Origin: an uncultured Clostridia bacterium
GTDB lineage: Bacteria > Bacillota > Clostridia > Lachnospirales > Anaerotignaceae
Reading direction: 5' to 3'
Assembly: GCA_910586765.1 (NCBI GenBank)
Contig: CAJUJJ010000035.1
Location: forward strand, 14,729-30,123
DNA: 15,395 nucleotides
The notes under the pieces are model-generated. The model was not told the DNA's origin. It did not search any database and saw only the letters and a list, made by a program, of their open reading frames with translations. The translations under genes and the position numbers were made by a program. Position 1 is the stretch's first letter. Every line of letters begins with the position of its first letter. Of this stretch, positions 1 to 6,660 are shown piece after piece.

Positions 1-627
1 TTAATAAAACAACAAGAAAAAGAACAAAGAGAGCAAAAGAAACAAAATGAAAGATTAGAACAAGAAAAGGAATTAGAACAAGAAAGAAAAGAAAAAGAAG
101 AACAAAAACTAATACAGCAACAAAAAAAAGAACAGGAACAAAATCAACAACAAGTTTTAGAAGAAGATATTGAAAAAATAGATAAGGTGACAAATAAAGA
201 ACCACAAAATAATACACAAGAGCAAGACACACAAGAACAAAAAATCATTAGTGCTACAAAGAAAGTATTTGGAGAAGAAAACTATATCAATGTATTTTAT
301 GAACCAGAGGACAATTTTGTTTTAATTAAAGCAAAAGGGAAAGATTTACTTTCAAGCAGTATGAGTGCAAAAGGTATGTTAAAGTCTATAAAAGATACAT
401 TGTATGAAATAAGAGAAATACCAGATTTGAATGTAGATTTTAACATCGTATACACTATGGTAAATAGTGCTGGTGATACATCAGACGATATTGTAATAAA
501 AGCAACTTACAAAAATGAAACACGAAACAGTATCAACTGGGACGAATATGTTTTATATGAAGATATGCCTAAAATAGCTGATGAATGGTGGGCACACACT
601 GCTATAGAGACAGCATTAAAAGAATAA
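1..627 (+). CDS. Partial hypothetical protein with E/K/Q-rich coiled coil (5' end outside window)
   Basis: The reading frame is open from base 1 to the TAA at 625-627, so only the last 208 residues are visible. Residues 1 to about 80 are almost all Gln, Glu and Lys with scattered Leu/Ile, as in a long coiled coil or extended charged linker. The remaining roughly 125 residues form a mixed alpha/beta-looking domain ending in a Trp-rich segment (DEWWAHTAIE). The GTG at 187 is not a convincing start because the same charged composition continues upstream of it and no ribosome binding site precedes it. I do not recognise the family. The charged-linker-plus-small-domain plan resembles Firmicutes surface or lipoproteins often carried as phage cargo, but any signal peptide would lie outside the window. 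It sits where a tape-measure gene is normally expected (upstream of xkdP), yet the C-terminal domain does not look like tape measure. A terminator follows directly. Confidence 0.6.
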   Translation, partial: LIKQQEKEQREQKKQNERLEQEKELEQERKEKEEQKLIQQQKKEQEQNQQQVLEEDIEKIDKVTNKEPQNNTQEQDTQEQKIISATKKVFGEENYINVFYEPEDNFVLIKAKGKDLLSSSMSAKGMLKSIKDTLYEIREIPDLNVDFNIVYTMVNSAGDTSDDIVIKATYKNETRNSINWDEYVLYEDMPKIADEWWAHTAIETALKE

Positions 628-645
628 TATTTATTAAGATGAAAT

Positions 646-678
646 AAAAAAGCACTTACATTTTGCAAGTGCTTTTTT
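646..678. terminator. Bidirectional intrinsic terminator between converging genes
   Basis: A perfect 12-bp stem (AAAAAAGCACTT at 646-657 with AAGTGCTTTTTT at 667-678) encloses a 9-nt loop. A and T runs flank both sides, so it can work in both directions. It lies between the plus-strand gene ending at 627 and the minus-strand hicB ending at 684. Confidence 0.85.
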
Positions 679-683
679 ATGGT

Positions 684-1097
684 TTATTGTTTGTGAGTAT
701 CAAGGTATTCCATTAAAGCATTTTGAAATATTTTAGAACAATTTACACCATATTCATCTGCTTTTGCAGCAAGCCAAGCAGGGAGAGAAAGCGTTTTTTT
801 GACAAATTTATTATTAATTCGTTCACGTATTGGTGGCATAAAAACATCAATCAATACAGCGATTTGATTATCTTCTAAATGTAAAGAAGTAATCGTAGTA
901 GGTTGTGGTATTTCTTCATTATCTTGTTCCATTCCCCAGATATGCAAACCAAGTGCTTCTTTGGCATTTTTTAAAGCCATATCAGTATCCTCTTTGTCTG
1001 CACAAGGATAACAGCCTGGTAAATCTGGAAATTCTATACTAATACCATCATCATCATATGAAAAAATAGCAACATAGCAATAACGATTTTTTAACAT
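684..1097 (-). CDS. hicB: HicB-family antitoxin (module 1)
   Basis: This 137-residue antitoxin is predicted to neutralise the HicA ribonuclease encoded just upstream and to repress the shared promoter. Residues 5-60 match the HicB-like fold, which is a degraded RNase H fold: the strand IEFPDLPGC (21-29) is followed by a helix with the ALKNAKEALGLHI pattern. Residues about 97-132 (KKTLSLPAWLAAKADEYGVN and onward) look like a ribbon-helix-helix DNA-binding segment. The length is usual for two-domain HicB proteins. The start is the ATG at 1097, preceded by GGAGG at 1104-1108. It is read after hicA with a 31-nt gap, and its stop lies 6 nt from the bidirectional terminator. The pair runs opposite to the surrounding tail operon. 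Confidence 0.9.
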   Translation of the reverse strand: MLKNRYCYVAIFSYDDDGISIEFPDLPGCYPCADKEDTDMALKNAKEALGLHIWGMEQDNEEIPQPTTITSLHLEDNQIAVLIDVFMPPIRERINNKFVKKTLSLPAWLAAKADEYGVNCSKIFQNALMEYLDTHKQ

Positions 1098-1123
1098 AAT
1101 ATTCCTCCAATTTATATTTTAGT

Positions 1124-1147
1124 AGAGGTTACGGAAATATAACCCCT
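1124..1147 (-). promoter_or_regulatory. Hairpin spanning the hicA stop codon (module 1)
   Basis: AGAGGTTA (1124-1131) and TAACCCCT (1140-1147) form an 8-bp stem with one G-T wobble and an 8-nt loop. In the minus-strand transcript the hicA stop codon (1131-1129) lies in the 3' arm, and hicB begins 26 nt further on. Modules 2 and 3 have a hairpin at the same place. It has no T-run, so it is not a standard terminator. A role in RNA processing or in tuning toxin/antitoxin translation is inference. Confidence 0.45.
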
Positions 1148-1326
1148 GATTGTTTTGATATGCTCTGCAATGTTTTATGTGGTATATCTTTTTTAGGATG
1201 TGTTAATGTTACTTTTCCTTTTTTTGTAGGGTGTTTGAATTGGTGATGGTCTCCATTGCAGGCTACTTCATACCAACCATCAGATTTTAACAAAGCAATA
1301 ATTTCTCTTGAAGAATAACTTTTCAT
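1129..1326 (-). CDS. hicA: HicA-family mRNA interferase toxin (module 1)
   Basis: This small RNA-cleaving toxin of 65 residues has a double-stranded-RNA-binding-like fold and is expected to cut mRNA in translation. The N-terminal helix SSREIIALLKSDGW leads to GDHHQFKHP (25-33), where His27/His28 stand at the usual catalytic position; the more common form is GSHH, so Asp26 is a mild variant. KVTLTHPKKDIPHKTLQSI with KQSG matches the family's C-terminal half. The start is the ATG at 1326 with GGAGG at 1332-1336. A consensus promoter lies just upstream and hicB follows after 31 nt, the usual toxin-first order. Confidence 0.92.
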   Translation of the reverse strand: MKSYSSREIIALLKSDGWYEVACNGDHHQFKHPTKKGKVTLTHPKKDIPHKTLQSISKQSGVIFP

Positions 1327-1346
1327 TTCTGCCTCCTTTTATAAAT

Positions 1347-1375
1347 ATTATAATACGTAATTTATTATGTGTCAA
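1347..1375 (-). promoter_or_regulatory. Perfect-consensus sigma-A promoter of hicAB module 1, with operator-like octamers
   Basis: On the minus strand TTGACA (1375-1370) is separated by exactly 17 bp from TATAAT (1352-1347), matching both consensus hexamers. The spacer contains the octamer TACGTAAT (plus-strand 1354-1361). A variant, TACATAAT, lies at 1384-1391, inside an inverted repeat with arms ATGTAAAA/TTTTACAT (1375-1400). These are plausible HicB operator sites. So strong a promoter would need repression, which fits autoregulation by the HicB ribbon-helix-helix domain. Confidence 0.85.
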
Positions 1376-1393
1376 TGTAAAAATACATAATAT

Positions 1394-1424
1394 TTTACAT
1401 ATTTTTATGTTTTAGTAGTATAAA
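1394..1424 (+). promoter_or_regulatory. Possible weak promoter for the tail genes downstream of hicBA
   Basis: TTTACA (1394-1399) and TATAAA (1419-1424) are 19 bp apart, longer than ideal, ahead of the ribosome binding site GGAGGG at 1434-1439. If active it would restart tail transcription after the bidirectional terminator at 646-678. The alternative is read-through or antitermination from the upstream late promoter. Weak evidence. Confidence 0.25.
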
Positions 1425-1444
1425 ATATATGATGGAGGGAATAT

Positions 1445-2122
1445 ATGAAGATAATATTAACAGAAAGTGACACAGGGAATTTTATGACATTTCCTATGTT
1501 ACCAGAAGAAATAAAAGTGGAGTGTGCCACAAGATTTCAAAGTTATGACATTATGAATATTGGTGAAATTATGCAGCCATTGGGAGAGGAATTGACCAGA
1601 ATATCGTGGAGTTGCAAAATACCAGGAGAAAAAAGACAAGTCAAAAAAGAAAATGGAAATTATCAAAATCCATATATTATAGTAAGCCACGGCGACCCTT
1701 TAAAGGTGCAGTCGTGGTTTTCTTATTTGAGAGTAAAAGGAACAAAATGCCGATTACTGATTACAGAAACACCAGTCAATCACGATGTCTATTTAGAAAA
1801 CTACACTATGACATATGCAGGAGGATTTGGAGATTATGACTGTGATATTTCATTTGTACACGCTAAAGAATTAAAAGTTTGTACAGAAGGAAATGAGGGC
1901 GACGACGAAGAAGGCACAACAAAAGCGGTGACACCACAGCAACAGCAAAGACCAGAAAAAAAGACAGATGGTTCTTATACAGTAAAAAAAGGAGATTGTT
2001 TGTGGGATATTGCACAATCAAAATTGGGAGCAGGAAACAGATATCAAGAAATTGCTACATTAAATAATATTTCAAATCCAAATAAAATCAGTGTAGGGCA
2101 GATATTATTGTTACCGACATAA
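1445..2122 (+). CDS. LysM-domain baseplate/tail protein, XkdP-like
   Basis: This structural protein belongs at the distal tail of contractile phages, where XkdP-type proteins sit between the tape measure and the hub and are thought to help join tube and baseplate. Residues 1-145 form the conserved N-terminal domain (FPMLPEEIKV at 16-25; ISWSCKIPG at 53-61). Residues 145-177 are a Glu/Asp/Gln/Pro-rich linker. Residues 178-224 are a LysM peptidoglycan-binding domain: YTVKKGDCLWDIAQSKLG, then a NISNPNKISVGQILLLP ending. The length of 225 residues suits the family. ATG at 1445 follows GGAGGG with normal spacing. It is the first tail gene after the hicBA cassette and lies 13 nt before the hub gene. 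Function is by family resemblance and gene order. Confidence 0.88.
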   Translation: MKIILTESDTGNFMTFPMLPEEIKVECATRFQSYDIMNIGEIMQPLGEELTRISWSCKIPGEKRQVKKENGNYQNPYIIVSHGDPLKVQSWFSYLRVKGTKCRLLITETPVNHDVYLENYTMTYAGGFGDYDCDISFVHAKELKVCTEGNEGDDEEGTTKAVTPQQQQRPEKKTDGSYTVKKGDCLWDIAQSKLGAGNRYQEIATLNNISNPNKISVGQILLLPT

Positions 2123-2135
2123 GGACGTGATAATT

Positions 2136-3119
2136 ATGGCAGAAATAGATATTACAAAACTAAAATACAGTGTAAAAGCCTTTTTTTCTTCTGGTGAAGT
2201 AATGGATTTGACAGGATTATGTACTTCATTGATGTGGGGAGAGGAAAAAAACAGTATTGCACAAAAGGCAGAAATTAAGTTAGCAAATATTAAAATAGAC
2301 AAAGGATATATCAGTGACTTGATAGAACTTTGTACACAGATAGTAATTTTTGTAAATGAAGAGGAATATTTCAGAGGAATTGTGTGGGATTGGAGTTACA
2401 CCAGTGCATTAGAAAAAGAGTTATCATTTACAGCTTATGACAAAATGATATATCTAACACAAAGCAAAGGAAATACATACTATTCTAGTGGAAAAAGTAC
2501 ACAGTTTTTAGTAGAAGATATTTGTAAAGAATGGGGAATTAATGTTTGTTATGAATGGGAAAGCTGGACACACGGCAAAACACCTTTAAAAGATATGGAA
2601 ATCAGCAGGCAATTAACAACGATACTAGACGAAGCACAAACAAAACTAGACAGCAAATATGTTATGCTTTTTGAAAAAGATACACTCATTATCAGAAAAA
2701 AAGGAAGTAATGCAGATATTTACTATTTTCACGGCAAAAATGTAGAGAGTACCACAAATCGTTTGACATTGCAGGGATTGGTTACAAAAGTGTTAGTATA
2801 TGGAAAATCAGAAGAAGACAAAAGACCTCCACTATTAAAAACAATAGATGGAAATTTGGAATATGGCACATTACAAGAGATTGTCACAAAAGACAGCAAC
2901 AAAACATTAGAAGATGCAGAAAAAGAAGCACAAAACATATTAAAAGAAAAAGGAAAGCCAGAGGAAAATATTTCTATATCTACAATAGATGTTCCTATGA
3001 TGAGAAAAGGCGACAAAATAAAGCTAGTAGCTGGTAATTTATCAGGATATTTTATGGTAGAAGGAATAACACACAATGGCTTTGAAAAAACGATGGAATT
3101 GGAGTTGGAAAGAATATGA
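2136..3119 (+). CDS. Baseplate hub protein, XkdQ / gpD-like
   Basis: This 327-residue protein matches the XkdQ/YqbQ class, the functional counterpart of P2 gpD and T4 gp27. Such proteins form the trimeric hub that links tail tube and spike. Typical segments are the early beta-rich half with FRGIVWDWSYT and ELSFTAYDKMIYLTQSKG, the middle STQFLVEDICKEWGI, the later ILDEAQTKLDSKY, and the C-terminal GDKIKLVAGNLSGYFMVEGI. I chose the ATG at 2136 because AAGGA at 2121-2125 is correctly spaced to it. A GTG at 2127 in the same frame would sit inside that spacing. The last 4 nt overlap the next gene (ATGA), a sign of translational coupling. Confidence 0.87.
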   Translation: MAEIDITKLKYSVKAFFSSGEVMDLTGLCTSLMWGEEKNSIAQKAEIKLANIKIDKGYISDLIELCTQIVIFVNEEEYFRGIVWDWSYTSALEKELSFTAYDKMIYLTQSKGNTYYSSGKSTQFLVEDICKEWGINVCYEWESWTHGKTPLKDMEISRQLTTILDEAQTKLDSKYVMLFEKDTLIIRKKGSNADIYYFHGKNVESTTNRLTLQGLVTKVLVYGKSEEDKRPPLLKTIDGNLEYGTLQEIVTKDSNKTLEDAEKEAQNILKEKGKPEENISISTIDVPMMRKGDKIKLVAGNLSGYFMVEGITHNGFEKTMELELERI

Positions 3120-3622
3120 AAGGATTTCAACATTTGGGAAGTGTGATAAGGCAAGAAGTGCAAAACGGTATAAAAAGCCCTTTGGTACTAGATTTTGGTG
3201 TGATACAAGAGGATTACAGCCTTTTGACAAATACCTATCCCATTCCTATCCCCATAGAGGATTATTCTATATGCAGAGGTGTGAGCTGGAACCCAGCAAA
3301 ACCTATGACAATGACGTGGTGGCAGGGAGAAGACCCTGTTGTAGAAGGCTGGGAAGAAGAAGATTGGAGTGAAAAAGGCTGGCAGGGAGGAGAGAAATAT
3401 TTACATAAACCACCAGATACATTCCCAGACCACGAACACAATGCCAAAGGAAAACATAATCATAGCACTTGTAGCACTGGTATACACTATCATGATGTCT
3501 ATTTGCCTGATAAAATGAGATGGATAAAACCAAATGATAGAGTGCTTGTAGCGTGGGTAGGAGTAGATGCAGTAGTAATTGATTTGATACTCAATGCAAA
3601 GGTGGTATTAGAAAATGGCTAA
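3116..3622 (+). CDS. XkdR-like (DUF2577-type) baseplate protein with three His-x-His motifs, candidate spike
   Basis: This 168-residue protein sits exactly where xkdR lies in PBSX, between hub and gp25-like wedge. The N-terminal helix (HLGSVIRQEVQNGI) and the C-terminal end WIKPNDRVLVAWVGVDAVVI fit the small beta-rich DUF2577 class, though my match is by pattern only. A Trp- and Glu-rich stretch (68-89) is followed by three metal-binding-looking motifs, HEH (106-108), HNH (114-116) and HYH (124-126), with Cys119 between. In contractile phages such as P2 and phi92, His-x-His motifs at the trimeric spike tip hold iron, so this could be the membrane-piercing spike; that step is inference. It overlaps the upstream gene by 4 nt and the downstream gene by 8 nt. 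Confidence 0.75.
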   Translation: MKGFQHLGSVIRQEVQNGIKSPLVLDFGVIQEDYSLLTNTYPIPIPIEDYSICRGVSWNPAKPMTMTWWQGEDPVVEGWEEEDWSEKGWQGGEKYLHKPPDTFPDHEHNAKGKHNHSTCSTGIHYHDVYLPDKMRWIKPNDRVLVAWVGVDAVVIDLILNAKVVLENG

Positions 3623-4064
3623 TTTATTTCCAACATTTGCTGTACCAAAAGTAGTAGAAAATGGTGTTAAACAAGAAAATAGAACAAAACAAAGTTTATA
3701 TTTTGATTTTGAAAAAGGAGATATTGCATTAGATAGTAATGGAGAAATCAAAACAGCAACTCCCTATGATACTTGGGTGCAGTGGTGTTTAAAAACAGTA
3801 TTAACACAAAGATGGGCATTTTTTGCATATTCTTCTCAAACAGGTGTAGAGATGGAAGAAGCATTTGCACAACAGGACAGAAAGGCACAACAAAGTTATA
3901 TTGAAAAAACAGTGACAGAAGCACTTTTAGCTGACCCTTATCAGAGAACAAAGAGAGTGTATGATTTTACATTTGTGTGGCAAACAGATGGTGTAGAAGT
4001 GACATTTTGGGTAAATGGTTTGTGGGTAGAAGATAAAAAATTGACAGCATTTTTGATAAGATAA
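3615..4064 (+). CDS. Baseplate wedge protein, XkdS / gp25-like (DUF2634)
   Basis: This 149-residue protein is predicted to belong to the XkdS/DUF2634 class related to T4 gp25 and P2 gpW. These proteins tie the baseplate wedge to the sheath and start sheath polymerisation. Visible features are FDFEKGDIALDSNGEIKTAT near the N-terminus, which is typical of this class, then WVQWCLKTVLTQRWAFFAYS, then a helical middle with ADPYQRTKRVYDFTF and a C-terminal strand pair. ATG at 3615 overlaps the previous gene by 8 nt, with AAGGTGG upstream. Its stop lies 4 nt before the -35 box of the second hicAB cassette, so the cassette joins the operon exactly at a gene boundary. Confidence 0.85.
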   Translation: MANLFPTFAVPKVVENGVKQENRTKQSLYFDFEKGDIALDSNGEIKTATPYDTWVQWCLKTVLTQRWAFFAYSSQTGVEMEEAFAQQDRKAQQSYIEKTVTEALLADPYQRTKRVYDFTFVWQTDGVEVTFWVNGLWVEDKKLTAFLIR

Positions 4065-4067
4065 TAT

Positions 4068-4096
4068 TTGACTTATGATACTATATATGATATTAT
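4068..4096 (+). promoter_or_regulatory. Promoter of hicAB module 2
   Basis: TTGACT (4068-4073), a 17-bp spacer, then TATTAT (4091-4096); each hexamer matches consensus at five of six positions. The direct repeat TATGATA occurs at 4074-4080 and again at 4086-4092, 12 bp apart, overlapping the spacer and the -10 box; it is a candidate HicB operator. A strong ribosome binding site (GGAGGTGA) follows before hicA. This gives the cassette expression independent of the tail operon. Confidence 0.7.
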
Positions 4097-4116
4097 ACTA
4101 TGCAGGAGGTGAGTAT

Positions 4117-4344
4117 ATGGCAGGTATTGAAAAAATCATTGCTAAAATGCAAAACCAGCCAAATGGTATTAGAGATGTAGAAGCACAGAAGGTATTAGAA
4201 TATTATGGATATCGTTTAGATAGGCAGAAAGGTTCTCATAAACAATATATCAATCAAAAAGGTGATGTCATTACAATAAAATCAGAAAATCCTTTGAAAG
4301 CAGTATACATCAAAGATATATTAAAAAGAATAGGGAGAGTATAA
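4117..4344 (+). CDS. hicA: HicA-family mRNA interferase toxin (module 2)
   Basis: This 75-residue toxin has the HicA pattern: a variable N-terminal helix, then AQKVLEYYGYRLDRQKGSHKQY with the catalytic-position His41 in the GSH motif. The strand DVITIKSENPLK and helix VYIKDILKRIG follow. The start is the ATG at 4117, directly after GGAGGTGA. A frame-consistent ATG at 4075 is rejected because it would translate the promoter itself. The toxin is about 10 residues longer at its N-terminus than the other two HicA proteins here and differs in sequence, so the three are not recent copies of one another. hicB follows after 27 nt. Unlike the other two pairs it runs with the tail operon. Confidence 0.88.
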   Translation: MAGIEKIIAKMQNQPNGIRDVEAQKVLEYYGYRLDRQKGSHKQYINQKGDVITIKSENPLKAVYIKDILKRIGRV

Positions 4345-4352
4345 CTCTCCTA
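4331..4352 (+). promoter_or_regulatory. Hairpin spanning the hicA stop codon (module 2)
   Basis: GGAGAGT (4334-4340) pairs perfectly with ACTCTCC (4344-4350) around a 3-nt loop. TA/TA at the base (4331-4332 with 4351-4352) adds two more pairs if one G is bulged. The hicA stop codon TAA (4342-4344) sits in the loop and first pair. The ATG of hicB lies 19 nt past the hairpin and has no recognisable ribosome binding site. There is no T-run, so termination is unlikely. A role in setting the toxin/antitoxin ratio is inferred. Confidence 0.5.
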
Positions 4353-4371
4353 TTATTGCCTGCCATAGAGT

Positions 4372-4722
4372 ATGAATAAAACAGTAGAATATTATAAAAA
4401 TTTACCTTACAATTTTATTATTCAGCACATTAATGATGAGAGTGGTAGTTACTATTATGGTAAAGTGTTAGAACTAGATGGCTGTCAAAGTACAGGAGAC
4501 AGTTATGAAGAAGTATGGGAATGCTTACAGGAAGCAATAGAAGGTTATATTGAAACAAAATTGGAAAATGGTTTTGATGTACCTGAACCTATTCAAACAG
4601 AAAATTACAGCGGAAAGTTTGTTATACGATTACCAAAATCATTACATTTTAGATTAGCAATAGAAGCAGAAAAAGAAGGAGTATCATTAAATCAATATGC
4701 TCTTTATAAATTAAGTAAATAA
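4372..4722 (+). CDS. hicB: HicB-family antitoxin (module 2)
   Basis: This 116-residue antitoxin pairs with the HicA just upstream. Residues 8-70 carry the HicB-like fold: strand YYYGKVLELDGCQSTGDSYE, then helix EVWECLQEAIEGYIETKLE. Residues 80-116 (SGKFVIRLPKSLHFRLAIEA and onward to SLNQYALYKL) are a classic HicB ribbon-helix-helix operator-binding domain, clearer than in the other two HicB proteins here. The ATG at 4372 is the only usable start because an in-frame TAG lies 6 nt upstream (4366-4368). No Shine-Dalgarno sequence precedes it (CTGCCATAGAGT), which is unusual in this window. Translation may depend on coupling to hicA or on the adjoining hairpin. A terminator follows. Confidence 0.9.
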   Translation: MNKTVEYYKNLPYNFIIQHINDESGSYYYGKVLELDGCQSTGDSYEEVWECLQEAIEGYIETKLENGFDVPEPIQTENYSGKFVIRLPKSLHFRLAIEAEKEGVSLNQYALYKLSK

Positions 4723-4726
4723 TACT

Positions 4727-4756
4727 AAAACGCTCTTTTTAGGGCGTTTTTTATTT
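4727..4756 (+). terminator. Intrinsic terminator after hicAB module 2
   Basis: AAAACGCTC (4727-4735) pairs with GGGCGTTTT (4742-4750), with one T-G wobble and a 6-nt loop, followed by TTATTTT. It stands between hicB and the baseplate J gene, so it would cut the tail operon in two unless it leaks or is bypassed by antitermination. Confidence 0.75.
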
Positions 4757-4778
4757 TATAAAGAAAGGAGGAGAAGAA

Positions 4779-5897
4779 ATGCCATTTGTAATACCAGAAT
4801 TTTTACAAAATTACAGTACAGAAAAAATACTTTCTGAAATGCTCCAAAAACTACCAGAAAATATCAGCAAAGAAGAAAACGGCTGGGTATGTGATTTGTT
4901 TTATCCAGTAGCAATCGCATTTTCAAGGGCAATAGAGTTTACATTAGTAGAAGCTATAAAAAATGTTGTACCGAAATATTCTTATGGCGATATATTGCTA
5001 GGACACGGAGAAAATAGAAATTTATTTTTAAAACAAGCTAGTTATGCAAAAGCAATGCTTACCATACAGGGAATTATGGGTACAAAAATACCACAAGGAT
5101 TTGCTTTTTCTACTGTTTCTACACCAGAAGAAAGTGGTATTGTATTTTATACATTGGAGGAGTGCGAAATAGCAGAAACAGGTATTGCAGAAGTAGAATG
5201 TATTTGTTCTGTTTCAGGAAAAAAAGGAAATGTTGCAGCAGAAACAATATTGCTTATGGCAAAACCTATGAAAGGTATTGTTTCTGTAGTCAATAAAGAA
5301 AAAGCATATGGTGGTTTTGAACAAGAAACAGAAGACAGTTTTAGAAAGAGAATAGCAGAATTTGATGCTTCATTGGGAAATTCTTTTGTAGGTTCTCCAG
5401 CAGATTATAGACGTTGGGCATTAGAAGTGGCAGGAGTAGGAGCTGCTCATGTCATATCAGCAAAAGATGATACAGGACTTGTTACGATTGTGCTGACAGA
5501 CAGTGATGGTATGCCAGTACAGCAGTCTGTATGTGAAGAAGTAGAAAATCATATTATGAGATATGACAGTTGGTATGAAAGGCTTGCTCCTATCAATGCG
5601 TATTTAAGTGTGATACCAGCAGAACCTATTACAATTAATGTTTCTGCTTCTGTAGAATTGGAACAGGGCTATGATATAGAACAAGTGAAACAGTCGTTTT
5701 TGAAAAATTTAAGAGAATATTTAAAAACAGAAGAAGCACATACAGAAGTAAAATATGCAGAAGTAGGAGCAGTGCTGATTAATACAGAAGGAGTATGGGA
5801 CTATGAACAGTTAAAATTGAATGATGGTGTAGTAAATATTGATATTGCAGAATACTGTGTTGCTGTTGCAGAACAGAAGGACGTGACATTATTATGA
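4779..5897 (+). CDS. Baseplate J / gp47-family wedge protein, XkdT-like
   Basis: This 372-residue protein is the baseplate J (gp47-type) wedge component of contractile tails. Such proteins form the ring that changes shape on contact with the cell and triggers sheath contraction. Diagnostic segments are GTKIPQGFAFST (101-112), the acidic-arginine signature GGFEQETEDSFRKR (178-191), and GSPADYRRWALEVAGVGAAH (205-224), followed by VTIVLTDSDGMP and a C-terminal alpha/beta part. The length is normal. ATG at 4779 follows a strong AAGGAGGAG. No promoter is obvious between the terminator at 4727-4756 and this gene. It overlaps the next gene by 4 nt (ATGA). Confidence 0.92.
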   Translation: MPFVIPEFLQNYSTEKILSEMLQKLPENISKEENGWVCDLFYPVAIAFSRAIEFTLVEAIKNVVPKYSYGDILLGHGENRNLFLKQASYAKAMLTIQGIMGTKIPQGFAFSTVSTPEESGIVFYTLEECEIAETGIAEVECICSVSGKKGNVAAETILLMAKPMKGIVSVVNKEKAYGGFEQETEDSFRKRIAEFDASLGNSFVGSPADYRRWALEVAGVGAAHVISAKDDTGLVTIVLTDSDGMPVQQSVCEEVENHIMRYDSWYERLAPINAYLSVIPAEPITINVSASVELEQGYDIEQVKQSFLKNLREYLKTEEAHTEVKYAEVGAVLINTEGVWDYEQLKLNDGVVNIDIAEYCVAVAEQKDVTLL

Positions 5898-6640
5898 AAT
5901 ACACAAGCAAAGAGATACAAGAAATATTGAAAAGTAAAACAGCAATAGAAGGATTGGACTATATTACACCAGTATATCATAAGGCAAAAACAGCATTGTG
6001 GATAATGGAAGCAATGGGTGTACAAGGGGACTTATTTGTAAAGTGGGTAAATGAGATGGTAGAACAAATATTGCCCCAAACAGCTACATGGACATTAGAT
6101 TATTGGGAAGAAGAATATGGTTTACCAGTACACCCTAATATTAGTATGGAACAAAGAAGACAAAAAATATTGCTTGCTGTTAGAACAAGAGCCCCTATGA
6201 ACCCAAAAAGATTAGAACAAATATTGATGTTTTTGTATTCTTTAAAAAAAGTGTCCGTATTAGAAAGAACAGCAAAAAATACATTTTCTGTAGAATTGTA
6301 TGGAGAAATTTTAGAAGAACAATGGAAAAATATTTATCAAACTATTGAGAAATATAAGCCTGCACATTTGATATTAGAAGCAAAAAGTGTATTGGAAACA
6401 CCTATGCCACAAAAAACACTGTATGTAGGTGGTGCAGTATTTAGACCCATATCAGAAACGACACTAACAGAAATAGAATACAACTATCAATTTAAAACAA
6501 TAATGCAGATAGGTGGCACATTTCAAAATATTATGGAGACGACATTGCCAGAGTTGGAATTTAAAACAAGTGCAGTGATGAATGTAGTAGCAGATTGGTG
6601 TGAAATAGAACAAACAACATTGTCCGAAATGAAAATTTGA
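5894..6640 (+). CDS. XkdU-like (DUF2313 / YmfQ, P2 gpI-type) tail protein with C-terminal repeats
   Basis: This protein belongs by position and pattern to the XkdU/DUF2313 group, which corresponds to P2 gpI and connects baseplate and fibres. Residues about 1-165 show the expected core: LFVKWVNEMVEQILPQTATW, then LDYWEEEYGLP, then MEQRRQKILLAVRTRAPMNP, then a segment ending KPAHLILE. An extra tail beyond about residue 165 holds three spaced copies of an E-T-T-L-x-E motif (SETTLTEIE, METTLPELE, EQTTLSEMK), 25-27 residues apart, which suggests a small beta-repeat extension. It starts in a 4-nt overlap with gene J, and its stop touches the ribosome binding site of the fibre gene. Confidence 0.83.
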   Translation: MKYTSKEIQEILKSKTAIEGLDYITPVYHKAKTALWIMEAMGVQGDLFVKWVNEMVEQILPQTATWTLDYWEEEYGLPVHPNISMEQRRQKILLAVRTRAPMNPKRLEQILMFLYSLKKVSVLERTAKNTFSVELYGEILEEQWKNIYQTIEKYKPAHLILEAKSVLETPMPQKTLYVGGAVFRPISETTLTEIEYNYQFKTIMQIGGTFQNIMETTLPELEFKTSAVMNVVADWCEIEQTTLSEMKI

Positions 6641-6660
6641 AGGGAAGGAGTGCAAAAACA

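Noticed and set aside
187..627. Complete 146-residue gene starting at GTG 187
   Set aside because: The frame is open to base 1 with the same charged composition and there is no ribosome binding site before 187. It is treated as the end of a larger gene.
4075..4344. HicA of module 2 starting at ATG 4075
   Set aside because: The first 14 codons would cover the spacer, the -10 box and the ribosome binding site. ATG 4117 has an ideal GGAGGTGA in front and gives a standard HicA N-terminus.
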